DNA of 64,000 nucleotides from Naematelia aurantialba. Taxonomy: Eukaryota; Basidiomycota; Tremellomycetes; Tremellales; Naemateliaceae. The stretch spans positions 372,001 to 436,000 of the forward strand of contig JAKFAO010000010.1 in NCBI GenBank assembly GCA_021527695.1. Direction: 5' to 3'. Below are positions 38,401 to 50,784 of this stretch, one piece after another. The notes beneath the pieces were generated by a model. It saw only the letters and a list, made by a program, of their open reading frames with translations, did no database searches and had not been told where the DNA came from. How positions within the stretch are numbered: the first letter of the stretch is position 1; every line of letters starts with the position of its first letter. A program made the position numbers and the translations under genes.

Positions 38401-40290
38401 CTACACACGCAGGACACTGAGTTTCGAGCCGCTCACACTACCGATCCACTGCCCGTCGTCGCTGAACGTGAGATTATTGAGCTCTGAATCCGCCGACCAA
38501 GCCCTACTAGGCATCATATCGACCGCCAGGGCGGGCGACGGTGTGCCCCGCGAGTGCGTAGGCGTGGCCGGCGGCGACAGGGCGTAGGGGTTCGAGTTGG
38601 CGCTGGACGGAGGATTGCGGCTGGGCGAGCGGCCATTGGCGGTCTTGCCTTGGCCTGGACCGGGGCGGGAGGACGAGCGGGACGGTGCGTCGGATCCAGA
38701 GGGGAGGGGGTCGGTAAGGTCGTATAAGAGCAGTTGGGCGTCGTCGCCTGCACAAATGTGTCAGTTGGGGTCTGAAGACGATCGGGTGTTGATTGATGGA
38801 TCTGAAGCTCAAACGAGGGGGAGGGACAGGGAGATTTTGGCACGAAGATCGTCGGACAAGAAAATGCGGACGAGAAGACGGTAACAAGAGAAGCAAGGTG
38901 CGGGAGAAGTCCAACCGGCGACAAGACAAAGTACTCACCACAACTCGCGATCCAGCCGCCGCCGGTGGTGCCGGACCCGTTGCCGCCCGAGCCCCATCCA
39001 ATAGCATTCACAGGCGACTGGTGTCCTAACAACTCGGCCACAGGCTGCCCTGGACTCCGCATATCCAGGATGAGCACCTTGTTCTCGTCCAGCCCAAAGC
39101 ACGCCAGCATGTGTCTACAGTGAAGTAACAGATCAGCAGTGTTCAGTCCACAAGGACCACGGCATGAGGGGACAAGGCATGGGAGCGAGTTATGATGGAG
39201 GCGGGTCTGGCGGGCCAGAAGCGATAGACGGTGACGGGAACTCACTGTTCTCTGTTGCTGAATGATATTCTAGCCAGCGGCGTCTCTTCAGATGACTCGT
39301 AGAGAATTGTGGAATGTTCAAGCGTCCGCAAGTCAAAGGCCCGTAGAGACCCATCTGCCCCGACAGATACGAAAATATCAGACGAGTCTGGGAGCCAAGA
39401 TCTACACTCGTGAGCTAAATCTCGAGGACAGACACAGCGGGGGGGCTGGGGAGCTGGGCATGGGCAGAACTGATAAGGAAAGAAAGACACGAGGAAGGGA
39501 GCAGATGACGACGGGAAGGATGAGACGGCAACAAGAGGCGAGACCAGACCAGGGAGGAGAAAGGGGACGCACAAGTCAAAGACGGCGCGGTCGTGCGCGA
39601 TCAGCTGCGTGAGCGCTTGAGACGTGTTAATGTCCCACAGGGTCGCTGTGGTGTCAATCGAGCAAGTGACAATGTTCTTTGGCGAGATGGGGCTCCAGCT
39701 GAACGATGTGATGGGTGGTAGACTGAGTTGAGGCGATTTGCTCTGCAGCCATCAGTCTAGTCACCAGTCTGCGCCTCGCAGCCTGAGACGCGACGTACAT
39801 TGGTCAAAACGCTGCGTGGGGCAAGAGAATATCCTCCCGGCCCATTGGACCGCCCGTTGCCTCCGATGTATGCCCTGCCGCGCTGTTCGCCTGGCCACTC
39901 TTTCTGCATCTCCCAAATCCGCAGCACGTCGCCCGTGGTCGCCAGCAGCTCCCCGCGGCCCCCTTGGTCCTCCCCGACACCTGCCTGCAACGATTGTATA
40001 GGCTCCCATCCCACCTTTGTCGCTGGGAATGGCAAACCAGCGGTCGCTAGCTGCTGAAAGTCGGCGCCGGAAGGGTAAGGAGTGAAGCTGTCGGCGAGAT
40101 CGACGATGGATAGTCTGTTTGAAGGGCCCGTGATCTGCGATGCAAGTGCTGTACGGTGCGGGTGTTGAAGAGAATGAGAGAATGCAACTCCATACAGCGG
40201 GACTGCGTGGGTCAGCGAGATCCACCAGCCCGTGTGCTCGACATGGTACTTACACTGGGCCTCGTATTGCAGCAGATGGGGAAGCGTCAT
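38401..40290 (-). CDS. DCAF7/WDR68-like WD40-repeat protein
   Basis: An adaptor-type beta-propeller. It starts MTLPHLLQYEAQ|FPLYGVAFSH, resembling the YEAPW..YAMNWS opening of WDR68. WD-type blades follow: LLATTGDVLRIWEMQKEW, ITSFSWSPISPKNIVTCSID|TTATLWDINTSQ, DIFVSVGADGSLRAFDLR, LARISFSNREQHMLACFGLD, LILDMRSPGQPVAELLGH, PVNAIGWGS and a final WSADSELNNLTFSDDGQWIG. This order and the Asn in ELNN match the DCAF7/TTG1 family, which scaffolds kinases and E3 ligases. A Gly- and Pro/Ser-rich insertion sits between the last blades. Introns have GT-AG ends and stop TAG is at 38401. An upstream ATG is unlikely: the frame continues upstream only with non-ATG codons. Confidence 0.85.
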
Positions 40291-40642
40291 CCTGATGGCT
40301 CCAGGCTCCTCGCCCCCGTAGTGCGCAGCCGTATCTCGAGTCGCTGGACCTCTTGTATGTGCCGACACAATCCCCGAGTCTGGTCCAGAAGTGCGCTGGC
40401 TCTCGTAGTCGCAGCCTCTTGCACAATGTCCCTCTCGAGTCTGCGAGTAGATGCAAGTTGCATAGCAGAGTCGTTCGCTTCAACTGGGCCAGTCGCGTTC
40501 AGCACTCCACGTGGGAAACACGTGACAAGATCTTGCTTTGTCCCTCCGCTCGTATATAAAATGGTACTCTTTCGACGTTTGTATCCAGTCCTTGACACGG
40601 CAAAGAGAGCTATTGCATCGCGTTCCCTCGACGGGAAGCGGA
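40291..40642. promoter_or_regulatory. Bidirectional promoter of the WD40 gene and UPF2
   Basis: 352 bp separate the two divergent ATGs. TATATAAA at 40553-40560 on the plus strand is well placed for UPF2. Confidence 0.55.
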
Positions 40643-43600
40643 ATGTCCAGCGCTGACTATGTCGCCAAAAATCCGAGGCGGCGGGCGCTGCGGGAAAAGA
40701 TGGAAACCTACTGGATAGAGGAAGCAAAGCGTGCGTCCACAGAGAGTGCAATCTCGATGAAGCAATAGTTGACGATAGATTAGGACCGCCTGGCGTCTTG
40801 GACTCTTCGCTCAGGAAACATACCACGCTGCTCAACCGACTCAAGTCGAATTTGTTGGTCGGGCCCTCGGACGTCTTGATCAAGGAGATTGACGGAATGA
40901 CATTGACGAAATATCTGGAAGAGATCGCGAGCGCAATAGTGGACGGCGCAACGAAAAGCAAGGGCGATCCGGATGTCGCCGTGGACGTGAGTCGATTCCA
41001 ACTGATGATGCTGATATCAGGTGATTGCACATCTTCACACTCGGCTAACTCCAGATTTCCTGCCACTCCTTCTGCCGCAACTCCTGGGCATCCTCGCTGT
41101 CCCCTCTCCCTCGACGGTGGCAGCGAAAGATGGCGACAAGGATCGCGAGAAGGAGGACAAGGAGAGGATGTCACGTCAGAGGCCGGTGCTCAGGATCGTA
41201 GCGGAGCTCGCTATGCTCCATGCATGGCCAGAGGGACCGGCCAAAGGCGTCCAGGAGATGCTCAAGGTTCTCCGGTCGATGGTGAGCGGCCAACGTCCTC
41301 CTTGAAACCTTGTCTGATCTTGCAGATGACGGCGGACCCTCAATTCGCCAATTTACCCCTGCTGTCTACTTTCCTCAAATACTTTGGTCGAGCATACCTT
41401 GGTCCTCAGGAGCCAGTTCAACCACCAACAGAAGGAGTCCAGTCCAAAGAAGTTGGAGACGCCACCGAAGAGTCGGCTGCCCTTCCGGATGATGTCGAGG
41501 AGCTCGTCCCAGCAGACTTGCAATCAGAAACGCGCAAGACATTCGTCTCGTACTTCAACTCGGCAAGCAAGACTCTCGTCAAGGGCCAAATCGTACGCCT
41601 CCCTTCGTGGCCATGAAGTATTCTCTAATGTTCATATAGAAACTGCTCGAACAAGATAAGCGTAATCACGAAGCCTATATCAAATCGGGCGAGATCTTCG
41701 AAGATCGTCAACATGCGTACGAACGAATGACCAAGGCGGTCGAGCGACTCACAGTTGGTGTACAAGGCCTCGCTGATCTTCTCGGGCTTTCGCCACCCAC
41801 TTTGCCGACAGCCGCATCTCTGTCCAAACAGGGCCTACAGATCGTCGAGACGTCTTCCTCCTTTACCGTTCGGGACGATCCAGTGCATGGTGGAATATGG
41901 GATGACGAAGAGGCAAAGAGGTTCTACGAGGAGCTGATTGACTTGAAGGAGGTCGTCCCTGCGGGCTTGCTTGGAATCAAAGAGCAGAAGCAGCCCACCA
42001 AGGGGGACGAATCGGCTGCAACTGGCGCCAATCAGACAATAGGTGACGCAGCCGACGAACAGGCTGCTGCGGAAGCCTTGGAAGCGCAGAAACAGGTCCA
42101 AGAGGATGTTCAGCGTCAGCTTGCGCAGTTGGACATCAACGGCGGGGCTCCTGTAGATCCTATGCCGGAACCGAACGGTGCCCCCATGTCAAGATCGGCA
42201 ACCGAAACGTCGATGGACTCCCAGGGCCAACCTCCCGCGGGAGATGAGGTGCCCGATCCCGACGCAACACCACTCGCCGAGGTGCACCCTGAAGACGACG
42301 GTTTGCAAACGGGGCCTGCCGCAAGGCTCACAGCTCTGTTCGCTGCTCTACCGGACGCAGTGAACAGAGAGCTTGTAGACAAGCTGGCGGTCGAGTTTGC
42401 TTTTTTGAACTCCAAAGCTGCAAGAAAGAGACTGATCAAAGTGAGGAACCCTTTGATCACGACCTGACTGCTATAGTTCATTGCCGATGTACCGAAAGAT
42501 CGGACAGACTTGTTGCCGCACTATTCTCGATTCGTAGCCACCTTGGACCGCTACATGCCCGATGTAGGAACAGGCATCGTCGAGCTGGTACACCTTTACC
42601 CTTTTCGTCAGCACTCGGCGCTGACTGATTCCGTAGCTGGATGACGAAATGCGTTATTTGCAGAAAAAGAAGATGGTCCGCGAATTGGACGGAGTGCGTC
42701 TAAAGGTATGTCGTAATCCGAGTCGGCGGTTCACCTTCTGACAATTCAGAATGTCCGATTTTTTGGGGAATTGGCCAAATTCCAAGTTGCCAGACCTTAT
42801 GCTATTCTGCATGTGCTGAAGGTGTTCCTGGACGACTTCAAGCACAATATCGAGAACATTGCCAATCTGCTCGAGACCTGTGGCAGATTTTTGTTGCGGT
42901 ACGAGGGCACAGCAGAGACAGCCAAGCAGATGGTGAGCTTTGTTGCAAGACAAGTCTCTTGGACTAATAACCTCCAGGTCGAGTTGATGCGGCGCAAGCA
43001 AGGCACTCAGCATTTGGATGCGCTTCAGAATGTTATGCTTGAAAACGCCTTCTATCAGGTGTGTCTGAACTCGACGTGCCGCAAGGGTGTTCTGATGCGC
43101 TACTCAGTGCAACCCTCCGGAGAGGGTCACGCGGGAGGTTGTCGAGCTCACGCCGATGCAATCCTTCATCCAGCACTTGCTTCATGATGTTCTCATGAAA
43201 CGCACGCTGGAAAAGGTGCTGAAGCTGATGCGGAAATTGCATTGGGAGGATCCAGAGGTATTCAGGACGAGTCGTCACCGACTGACCAGATCAGTTGTAT
43301 GAGTATATTCTCGAATCATTCACCGAGATCTGGGAGATCAAATTCGGCAACATCCCATACGTTGCTGCCCTGGTGTACGATCTACAGCGGTATCACGTGG
43401 ATTTCAGCATAGCCATCGTTGACCAAGTCTTGGAGGATATTCGTGTGGGCATGGAGGTGAGTGTTCCGTCTTGCCTTTTCGATGCGTCGATCACTATTGA
43501 TCATATGCAGGAGAACATCTTCAAAAACAACCAGAGAAGAATCTCGACAATCAAGTACCTGGGCGAGCTATATATGTATCGCGTGGTCAATGCTGCTGTG

Positions 43601-44910
43601 ATTTTCGATGTCTTGTGGTCGCTTCTTTCCTTCGGACATGGTGAGCCACGAAGACATGAGTTTAGGGAAATGCTGACTCCAGGTAGGGGAGGGATTACCC
43701 GTGCCAGGACGAGACAGTCCTATCGATGCGGTAGATGATTTCTTCCGCGTACGGCTGGTCTGCACTCTGTTGAACACTTGCGGCGCCTGTTTTGATCGAG
43801 GGTCGCAGAAGAGGAAGCTCGACCACTTCTTGGTTGTCTTTCAGGTGGGTCGCCATCTTGCGCTACAGTCCTCACGGCTTATGCCTCTACAGCTTTATGT
43901 CATGTGCAAGAGCGAAATACCAATGGATGTAGAATTCATGCTCAGCGATACTCTTGATGTGAGTGCAGAAGCAGGGTGTTTCGCTGGCACTGAGTCACCT
44001 GCCCAGGCTCTCCGGCCAAAGACGCCGCGACTGAAGACGTTCGAGGAGGCAGCGGCGGCAGTGGATGAGCTTCTAGGTTCCCAAGCACAGGGTGCGTTGG
44101 TCGTGACGGAAGTGACTGTGTCCTGATATTACAGAAACTTATGGGAGCGACACGGAGGACGGAAGCGAAGACGAGCATGCGCGGGTGGCCGAAATCGCCG
44201 AGGGCGAATACGAAGAAGATGTGTCTGCGCCAATGCCGGTCTCGGAGGACGATGGAGCCGACGATGTGGTGCTCATTCGCCCGAAGGAGCAGAAGCAAGA
44301 TGAGCATGACATCGAGGCTGCTGCGGACTTTGACCGCGAGTTCGCCAAGATGCTTGCCGATACGACCGATGCGAGACGCGGCGATCGTAAGAATGCTCCA
44401 CCTATCTTTGACACTGCCGTTCCGCATATCAAGAAGGCTGCTGGCCAAGAGCCCGAAAGTGACCAAGGCAAGATGGCCTTCACGCTGTTATCGAAACGGG
44501 GGAACCGGCAGCAGGTGAGTGGACCGAACCTGTTGATTTCTTCTTTGCTCCAAGTTGTGCTGTGCGAGTTGCTGGTCCAGAGAAGCTGATGGACACAGAT
44601 GCGCTCCGTTGACGTCCCAATGGATTCTGCGATGGCGCTGAATATCCGGTCGCATCAGCTCCAAAGCAAGGCGGAGCAAGAACAGCTCAAGCGGCTCGTG
44701 CTGCAGAACGAGCGCCGGCAAGAACGGTCCGAGCTGCATGGTGAGTCGTGTTCTGTCTTGCGAGGCCAGCGACCACTAGCATCCACTCCTGTCCTTCAAC
44801 GTTTCCCGTCTATGTCTCCATCTCCATCTCCGTCCGGTGCTGATGTGAGCGTAGCCTTGGAACAGGAGATTGGCCAGAGAGGCATCAAGATGCGCATCAT
44901 CAAGTCTTGA
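40643..44910 (+). CDS. UPF2: Nonsense-mediated decay factor Upf2/Nmd2
   Basis: It bridges Upf1 and Upf3 in nonsense-mediated mRNA decay. The frame starts MSSADYVAKNPRRRALREKM and carries helical MIF4G-like repeats: first (HTTLLNRLKSNLLVGPSDVL...LTKYLEEIASAIVDG), second (LTALFAALPDAVNRELVDKL...AVEFAFLNSKAARKRLIK...VARPYAILHVLKVFLDDFKH), and third (YILESFTEIWEIKFGNIPYV...ISTIKYLGELYMYRVVNAAV...VRLVCTLLNTCGACFDRGSQ). A Glu/Asp-rich linker (SDTEDGSEDEHARVAEIAEG) and a C-terminal Upf1-binding segment (MAFTLLSKRGNRQQ|MRSVDVPMDS...EQEIGQRGIKMRIIKS) complete the family pattern. There are about 15 exons with short introns, and stop TGA is at 44908. Confidence 0.95.
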
Positions 44911-45423
44911 TACTCGCAACGCCCGTACAAGACAGACGCGCTTGACCAGCATGCCCACCAAGCCGATCTTGGATCGTGTCGCGCCGCGGCGAGTCGACGC
45001 GGATTCACGCGGATCGAGGCTGTCGGTACCAACAGCTGTAGCTGGCGTCTTTGCGAATTGCGCTCAGACGGCTGCGGCTGTGGCTGCTTTTGCCGCTTGA
45101 CGCTGGTCCCCCGGACTCCACACAGGTTGGAGCGAGCGCAAAATGCGCGTGACGCCAATCTGGTTCTGGTTCGCGGATATGTCGTGCCCGCTTGTATCGG
45201 CATGTTTGTGTCGCTGGATGCATGCCATGCTGTACTATAGCACTGCAGTGATACAGGAAAACGTCACAGACCACCAAAGATGCTCAGGGAGTTCATGATC
45301 GTCGTTGCTGTGACTATGACTATGACTATGACTGTGACGGACTGTAACGGACTATGACGGACTATGGCTGACTGTGACGATGTGACGGACTGTGACTGAC
45401 AATGACGATTACTATGACAATGA
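44911..45423. other. Convergent intergenic region with a GACTATGACTATG repeat
   Basis: About 500 bp between the stops of UPF2 and RPAP1. About 45305-45430 is a GACTATGACTGTGACGG-type repeat that reaches the RPAP1 stop codon. No gene was seen. Confidence 0.6.
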
Positions 45424-48400
45424 CTATGACTGTAATGCCGCCTGGACTGTGGCGAGCCCTTTGGACCCCGTGAGGGTCTTGACCACCTCGACTCTCCGTG
45501 TCGTTTCCACCTCGCCAACCTTCGCGATCTCTCCGATCGAGCCGGCACCGCGGGCGACGGCGCAGCGATGCTGACCAACCCCGACGTCGAGCAGCATGAT
45601 ACGCTTGATGATGTCTGATGGCGCTCCACTAAGCAGGCCAACCATCAATACCTTTCTCAGAGACGCTTCTTCTCCACCGTGGTGTCCACTGGCAATCTCT
45701 CGCTCTGTCTCTGGGCCGTCATTGGCCCCGAAAGCCGGGTCGGAGGCGGCGGCGATGCCGGTCCGAGTACCCCAAAAGAAACTAGCCACATGCCACACCG
45801 CGACGTCGAGCAAGAACTCTCTCGCAGTCCCAGCACGCAGCGCCATGATGTATGCAGTGAGGACGTCTTTGTCCGTCTCCCTTGGCTCAAAGTACGTTTC
45901 CAGACCGTCGGCATCGATGGCAGCGTTGGTGTTGGTGGTGTTGGCATCGGTGTTGGCGTTGGCGTCAGTGTTGGCGTTGGCGTGGGGGTCATTAGCGTAG
46001 GCGACGACGTCGGTGTCAGGGCGGCCGCCCGATCCCCCAGGATGTTCCCGTATAACCTGGCCAGGCGCGAGCCGAATCGCACGAAGCGCCGGGACATGGG
46101 CCGTCCAGAATCGCCGGCGGTAATCCGGGGGGTATCGCATCGATAGTGCCGGGAGGACGAGCTGGCCAAACGACGTGTCGCTGAACGAGATCGCCTCGTA
46201 GAGCGATACAAAGTCTTCCCAGAATTGAAAGAACGGGACGCCGTTGCCTAAGAACGGGATCGCCGCGGTCTCCAGTGTCTCTCCTTCCATTTGACAATGT
46301 TCGCCTCGCCTCGATGTCTCTCGCTCTTGGGCTTGTTCGCCTCGCCTCGATGTCTCTCGCCCTTTGCCTCGTTCTCCTACATTGGACGGCACCGGCACCG
46401 GCACCGGCATCGGCGTCGTTGTCGAAGTAGTCAACGGCGCAATCAACGCCTGGACGGCCTGCGAGACAGACGGGTCGCGGAACACCTCCCCCTCGGACGT
46501 GAGGGCATGCTGGTTCTGCTCCAGCATGAACACCTTCATGAGGTTCAGCACCAGCAGCGAGCGAGACATCGCTCCGCGTCCACCCATACTCCTGAGCCGC
46601 ACACCCGGTGTAGCCGTAGCCACATCCATGCGGGCGAGTGCAAGCGTCGCGCGCACGATATCGAGCTCGTTCGGGTCCCAGTCTGGCGGGGCTTGGCTGA
46701 ACGCCGCCGAGCTGGCGGAATCAAGCAGCTCGTCCAGCGGAGTGAACATCCAGTCGGGTCGCAGTGGAAGACCAAGACCAAGCGCTTCAGGCTGGTGCTG
46801 CGTCTCACCTGGCGTTTGACCATCACCATCGCCGTCGCCATCGCCGTCGACGGCGGACGGGGAGAGGGAGAGGGAGGGGGAGAGGGACAGTGGCCGGAGC
46901 GAGGCCGTAGCTTTGAGGTACAGGTGCGAAGGACGGGTTGGACCCAGGATCGACGTGACGTTCGGAAGGATCGTGTGGTGTAGTAGCGGGCGCAGAATCT
47001 CGAGGCCGTGTGGGTGTGTGAGCGCCGAGCGCAACTGAGCCGTGGAACGGCCTGTCGAGCGGAGGACAACGTCGGCCACGTCGAGGGCTAGCGGCTCGTC
47101 GCCTGGCGTGAAGCACGACAACAGCCAAAAGCTGGCCGAGGTAACCGCGCCTGCGTCGATATCTGGTACAGACCTCGCAAGGCTGAGCAGCTCGTACCGC
47201 AGTTCAGCACTCGGAGAACCATCTGCACCAGAGTGTGTCTGAGCTTCATCTTGGACCAGTCTGTTGGCGAGTCTCGAGACAGTCGCCGAGGACAACAGTG
47301 GAGCAACCCCGTCCAGACTGCCACAGCGGCGATGCAGTCTGACCACTTGCACGAGCATAGCCTCATCGGTAGCGTTGGCAGTCCCGTTGATAACGCCGAC
47401 CGCGCACCGCTCGACCATTTTCTCCATACCGATATCTTGCAGACCGAGCAGCACCGCCCGGCGTTCCCCCTCTCCTCCTTTCTCGCCGTTGATCACAGCC
47501 CCATCTAGCCAGGTCGCAAGCATTTTCAACACACTGGCAAGCTCTGCCGTCCGCCGTGGCCGACGCGCCAAGGCCTGAGCATCCCGAATGGCATCCTCTG
47601 CCCAGCCGAAAGCAGCAACCTGCGCCCAGGTGAGATCATGCGACGGCGTCGTGCGGTGCGGGTCGATGGCGCATGTCGTCCAGATTGTCAAGAGGTCATA
47701 ATAAGCCACGACTAGGGCTTGATCACCGGACGACGGTGGCGGCGCCTCGCACAGCTGCGAGACCCACTCGGCGAGATTTCGCCAAACATCTGCATGTGTA
47801 GTGGCCAGTGCAGCAGAGAGACCGTACCGTGCCAAGGCTTCATATATGTCCAGCACCTCGGCTGCCAAGTCCTTGACGGTTCGCGAGCCGTCGTGCGGTG
47901 TAGCCCAGGTCGCCGACAAGACGTATTGGACCAATGACTTGGTCTCGTCTTGTAGCGCCTCTGCGCATGCTCGCGAGCACCGGATGATATCTCGTAGTAG
48001 CACCATGGCATCGAGCGACGGTCCTTCACCGTCATCTACGGAGGCTGAGGTCGAGCGGCCCGTGATATGATTGCGAATTAGGGTCGGAAGGACTGGTGCG
48101 ACAATATCCGCAGTACGAGGCGAGTCGCGGATGACACGCCGGAGAATCCGGCACAGCTGGAACAGCGTGCGGGGAGACAACGACGGATTGGCGAGTATGT
48201 TCTGGCTGAGCTTGGGTATCATTTGGTCCAGGTGCAGCAGGTCGATCTCCGCTAGAGGGATGAACGGATCGAGGGCTGTTTCAGTCGAGAAGGCCCAGCC
48301 TGGTCCACCGAGCGCGACGTAGAGGAGTTCAGTGCTCGCCCGCACCATCCCGACATTACGTGCATTCGAGACCAATCCGTCCACGCCCAGCTGGATCGCT

Positions 48401-49579
48401 TGCCTGACCACCGCGGGATCCTCCGCCCCTGGATCCATCTCTGCCCCTGCGTTCCGAGGGCCAACACCCTGGAGAGACGCTCGTTGGTGAGTAAGCACCT
48501 TGGCGAGTACTCCCAGCATGGTGATTCGCTGGCCGATGACCGTCGAGCGACAGAGATGCAGAATCTCAGCCATGCTGTATCCCGCGTGATCGGGATCGTC
48601 TCCATGATGGTGTAGGCCGAGATCAGACGGCATCGACGCCTGCGACGCCGCATCCAGCGGCCGGCCGGCAAGGTCGTACCGCGTGACAGGAGGGGTGGCA
48701 ACGTTGTCGGCGCTGGTGGATTTGGAGGCCGAGGTAGCTCCGAGTGAGCTGAAAGTCGAGGGCGTCGGCTGCAGCCACGCTAGTTTGGCGGGTTCGGCAG
48801 GGACGTCTGGAAAGTATTTCTTCTTCAGGGACGAGGGGGAGGTGTCTTCTGTGACTGCGAAGCGGACTCTTGATGGGCCTGCTTGCTGATCTGCCTGAGG
48901 TTGCTGGGCTTCCGGCAGAGCGGGCTCCTCGTTGTATGCAGGATGGCCGCTAGACTCTACGCTATGTCTCAGCACTCTTCGCACATTGTTAACACCACTC
49001 ACCTCTGGATAGACGTGTGTCCGAATCCACTGCGCGGCTAGTCGTCTTGCTGGGGCCGGAGGCCAACCTCGCCTCTGCCCGCTTCTTCAGCAACGCCATC
49101 ACGCCACCGCCAAATCGCTCCTGAAGCTCCCTGATCTCTTCCTCTCGCTCCTCGGGAGTCATACCTGCCACTCGGTCCGCATTGTCCTTCTCCACCGAAG
49201 CGCACACATTCTCAATCTCCCCAACCGGGGTAGGGAGCTTGATGGGAGGGGAAGAGACGTTACTGCTGGTTCTAGCGCCGAGGTCGTCGGTCGAAATGGC
49301 GGCTACATCCCCGGCAGACCTGAGGTTGCCGCCTGAGGTAGCGGTAGAGGTAGAGGTAGGGGTAGAGATAGAGATAGGGGTAGAGGTGGAGGCGGAGGTA
49401 GAGGTGGAGGATGAGGACGAAGCCGCTGCCTGGCGCCTTGCGAATGCTGAGGGAGCTTTCGAACGGTGGACAGCAGCAGGGAAGCCAAATCCCGGCTGGG
49501 TTTGTGATGGTGGTCGAGGCGCGGGTGCAGATGGCGACGCGGCAGACGGGTCTCTCTCTACGATATCTCTGAGGATCAT
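45424..49579 (-). CDS. RPAP1: RNA polymerase II-associated protein 1 (RPAP1/Rba50)
   Basis: An assembly and nuclear-import factor for RNA polymerase II. Two exons: 49579-about 49003 and 48956-45424, joined in phase (SR|ESSGHPAY). Exon 1 has a Ser/Thr-rich repeat and the RPAP1 N-terminal motif GMTPEEREEEIRELQERFGG followed by VMALLKKRAEAR. Exon 2 contains VRFAVTEDTSPSSLKKKYFP, then the C-terminal domain signature YDLAGRPLD, LHHHGDDPDHAGYSMAEILH and LCRSTVIGQRITMLGVLAKV. The remaining roughly 950 residues are an alpha-helical, HEAT-like region. Asn/Ala/Thr/Asp repeats near the C-terminus come from a GTTGGC-type microsatellite (about 45915-45990). Upstream in-frame sequence to about 49675 is open but lacks a better ATG. 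Confidence 0.9.
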
Positions 49580-50784
49580 TGCTAGCTGCCAGGCTCTCGG
49601 CCGCTCTTGAGGGTGCAACAGCACGAGGTGCTGACATTCTTGGAAATCCGTTGGAACAGACTCGGAGCCCCGCAAACATGGAGGAAGGATTCTTCTTTAG
49701 GACCGGTCAAGGAGCATGTTGGATGGAGAGCCTAGCATGCACGGTAGGACGAGAAGCGAGAGACTATAGCGCTCCCCTTGGTGGGCGACCACGTAAAGTC
49801 AGGTAATGCATGGAATGGACTATATACTAGCATACAATGTCGACAAGGCTGATTAGTCTCGTGCCCAGTAGAAGCAAATCGAACCAAGACATGCCCAGTC
49901 AAGACGCCATCGGTTCTTCTGCGCTCTCGATATGCCCGAAGGCTCCTCCCGACCGCAGCATGCAGGCTGAATGTCTGCGAGCTGGGACGGGTGACTGTGA
50001 GCGGGACGTGGGAGGGGACAAGGAGGTGCGGTCACATTGCAGGGTGGTCTGTCCACCGCGCGGGTCCGTCTGTCATGCAAGGTCCGTCCGTCATGGGAGA
50101 CGAGCATGAGGGCAATCGAGACGCCGAGGGAGGCAGTTGCCCCTGCTGTGAGTGATGCCAACGTGAGGGAAAGATTAGCGGCAGAATATCAAGGGCACGG
50201 CATGTGCCAGCGGCTCGTGTCAGTGGATTGTGCTGGAACGCTGCATGAGGATCACTGCTATACCTGCCACGGTCAGCTCAACGCGCACAAGTCTCGGCGA
50301 TAGCCATGTCATAGGGTCGCGGATTTCCCCGTACAACTAGCCAGATAGGTAACCGCGAGAGTGACAGAGCAGGAAAGAGTCAGATAGTGCGAAGTGAACG
50401 CCTTCGAGCCCCTCCTGCATTCGGTCGGCGAGCCGAGCCAAAAGCAGTCGAGTGGTCGTCGTACTGACGTGCAAAAGTCGAGCAGTTTCGTCCGGTGACC
50501 ACGACAGGATGATGGTACTGGAAGGGCGATGGACTCACACTAATCACACACGGCCTAGCTAAGTGGATGCACAAGGACAAGCAACAGAATGCAGCAGCAA
50601 TGTTCGGCCAGCTTCGCGGTAATTGTCGGCGTTTGGCAGAGGCGCCTGTGGTCCCCCCACCTTTCCCCCACCTTCCTTGCTCTGGGCGAGCCTTATAGAC
50701 AAATCCCCTAGTTTTGTACGAGCAACATTTCCAGCCTCTTCATCGTCTGTATCCCAAGTCGAGGACAGCCAAAACACACGCACC
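49580..50784. other. Region between divergent RPAP1 and RidA genes
   Basis: 1.2 kb shared upstream region. One weak two-exon candidate lies on the minus strand (listed separately). Otherwise no coding sequence was seen. CTTATAGACAAATCC at about 50690 may belong to the RidA promoter. Confidence 0.4.
49853..50312 (-). CDS. Possible small membrane protein, unrecognised
   Basis: A two-exon model: ATG at 50312, MTWLSPRLVRVELTVA, GTATAG donor, acceptor ending CAGCAG near 50139, then GATASLGVSIALMLVSHDGR and a Cys/Pro/Arg-rich end. Phases agree (G|GG) and one hydrophobic helix would span the junction. The tail composition is unconvincing and no family is recognised, so this may be chance. Confidence 0.18.

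Noticed and set aside
45679..46983. Long open frames opposite RPAP1
   Set aside because: They are antisense shadows of a GC-rich, repeat-containing coding exon with no domain of their own.
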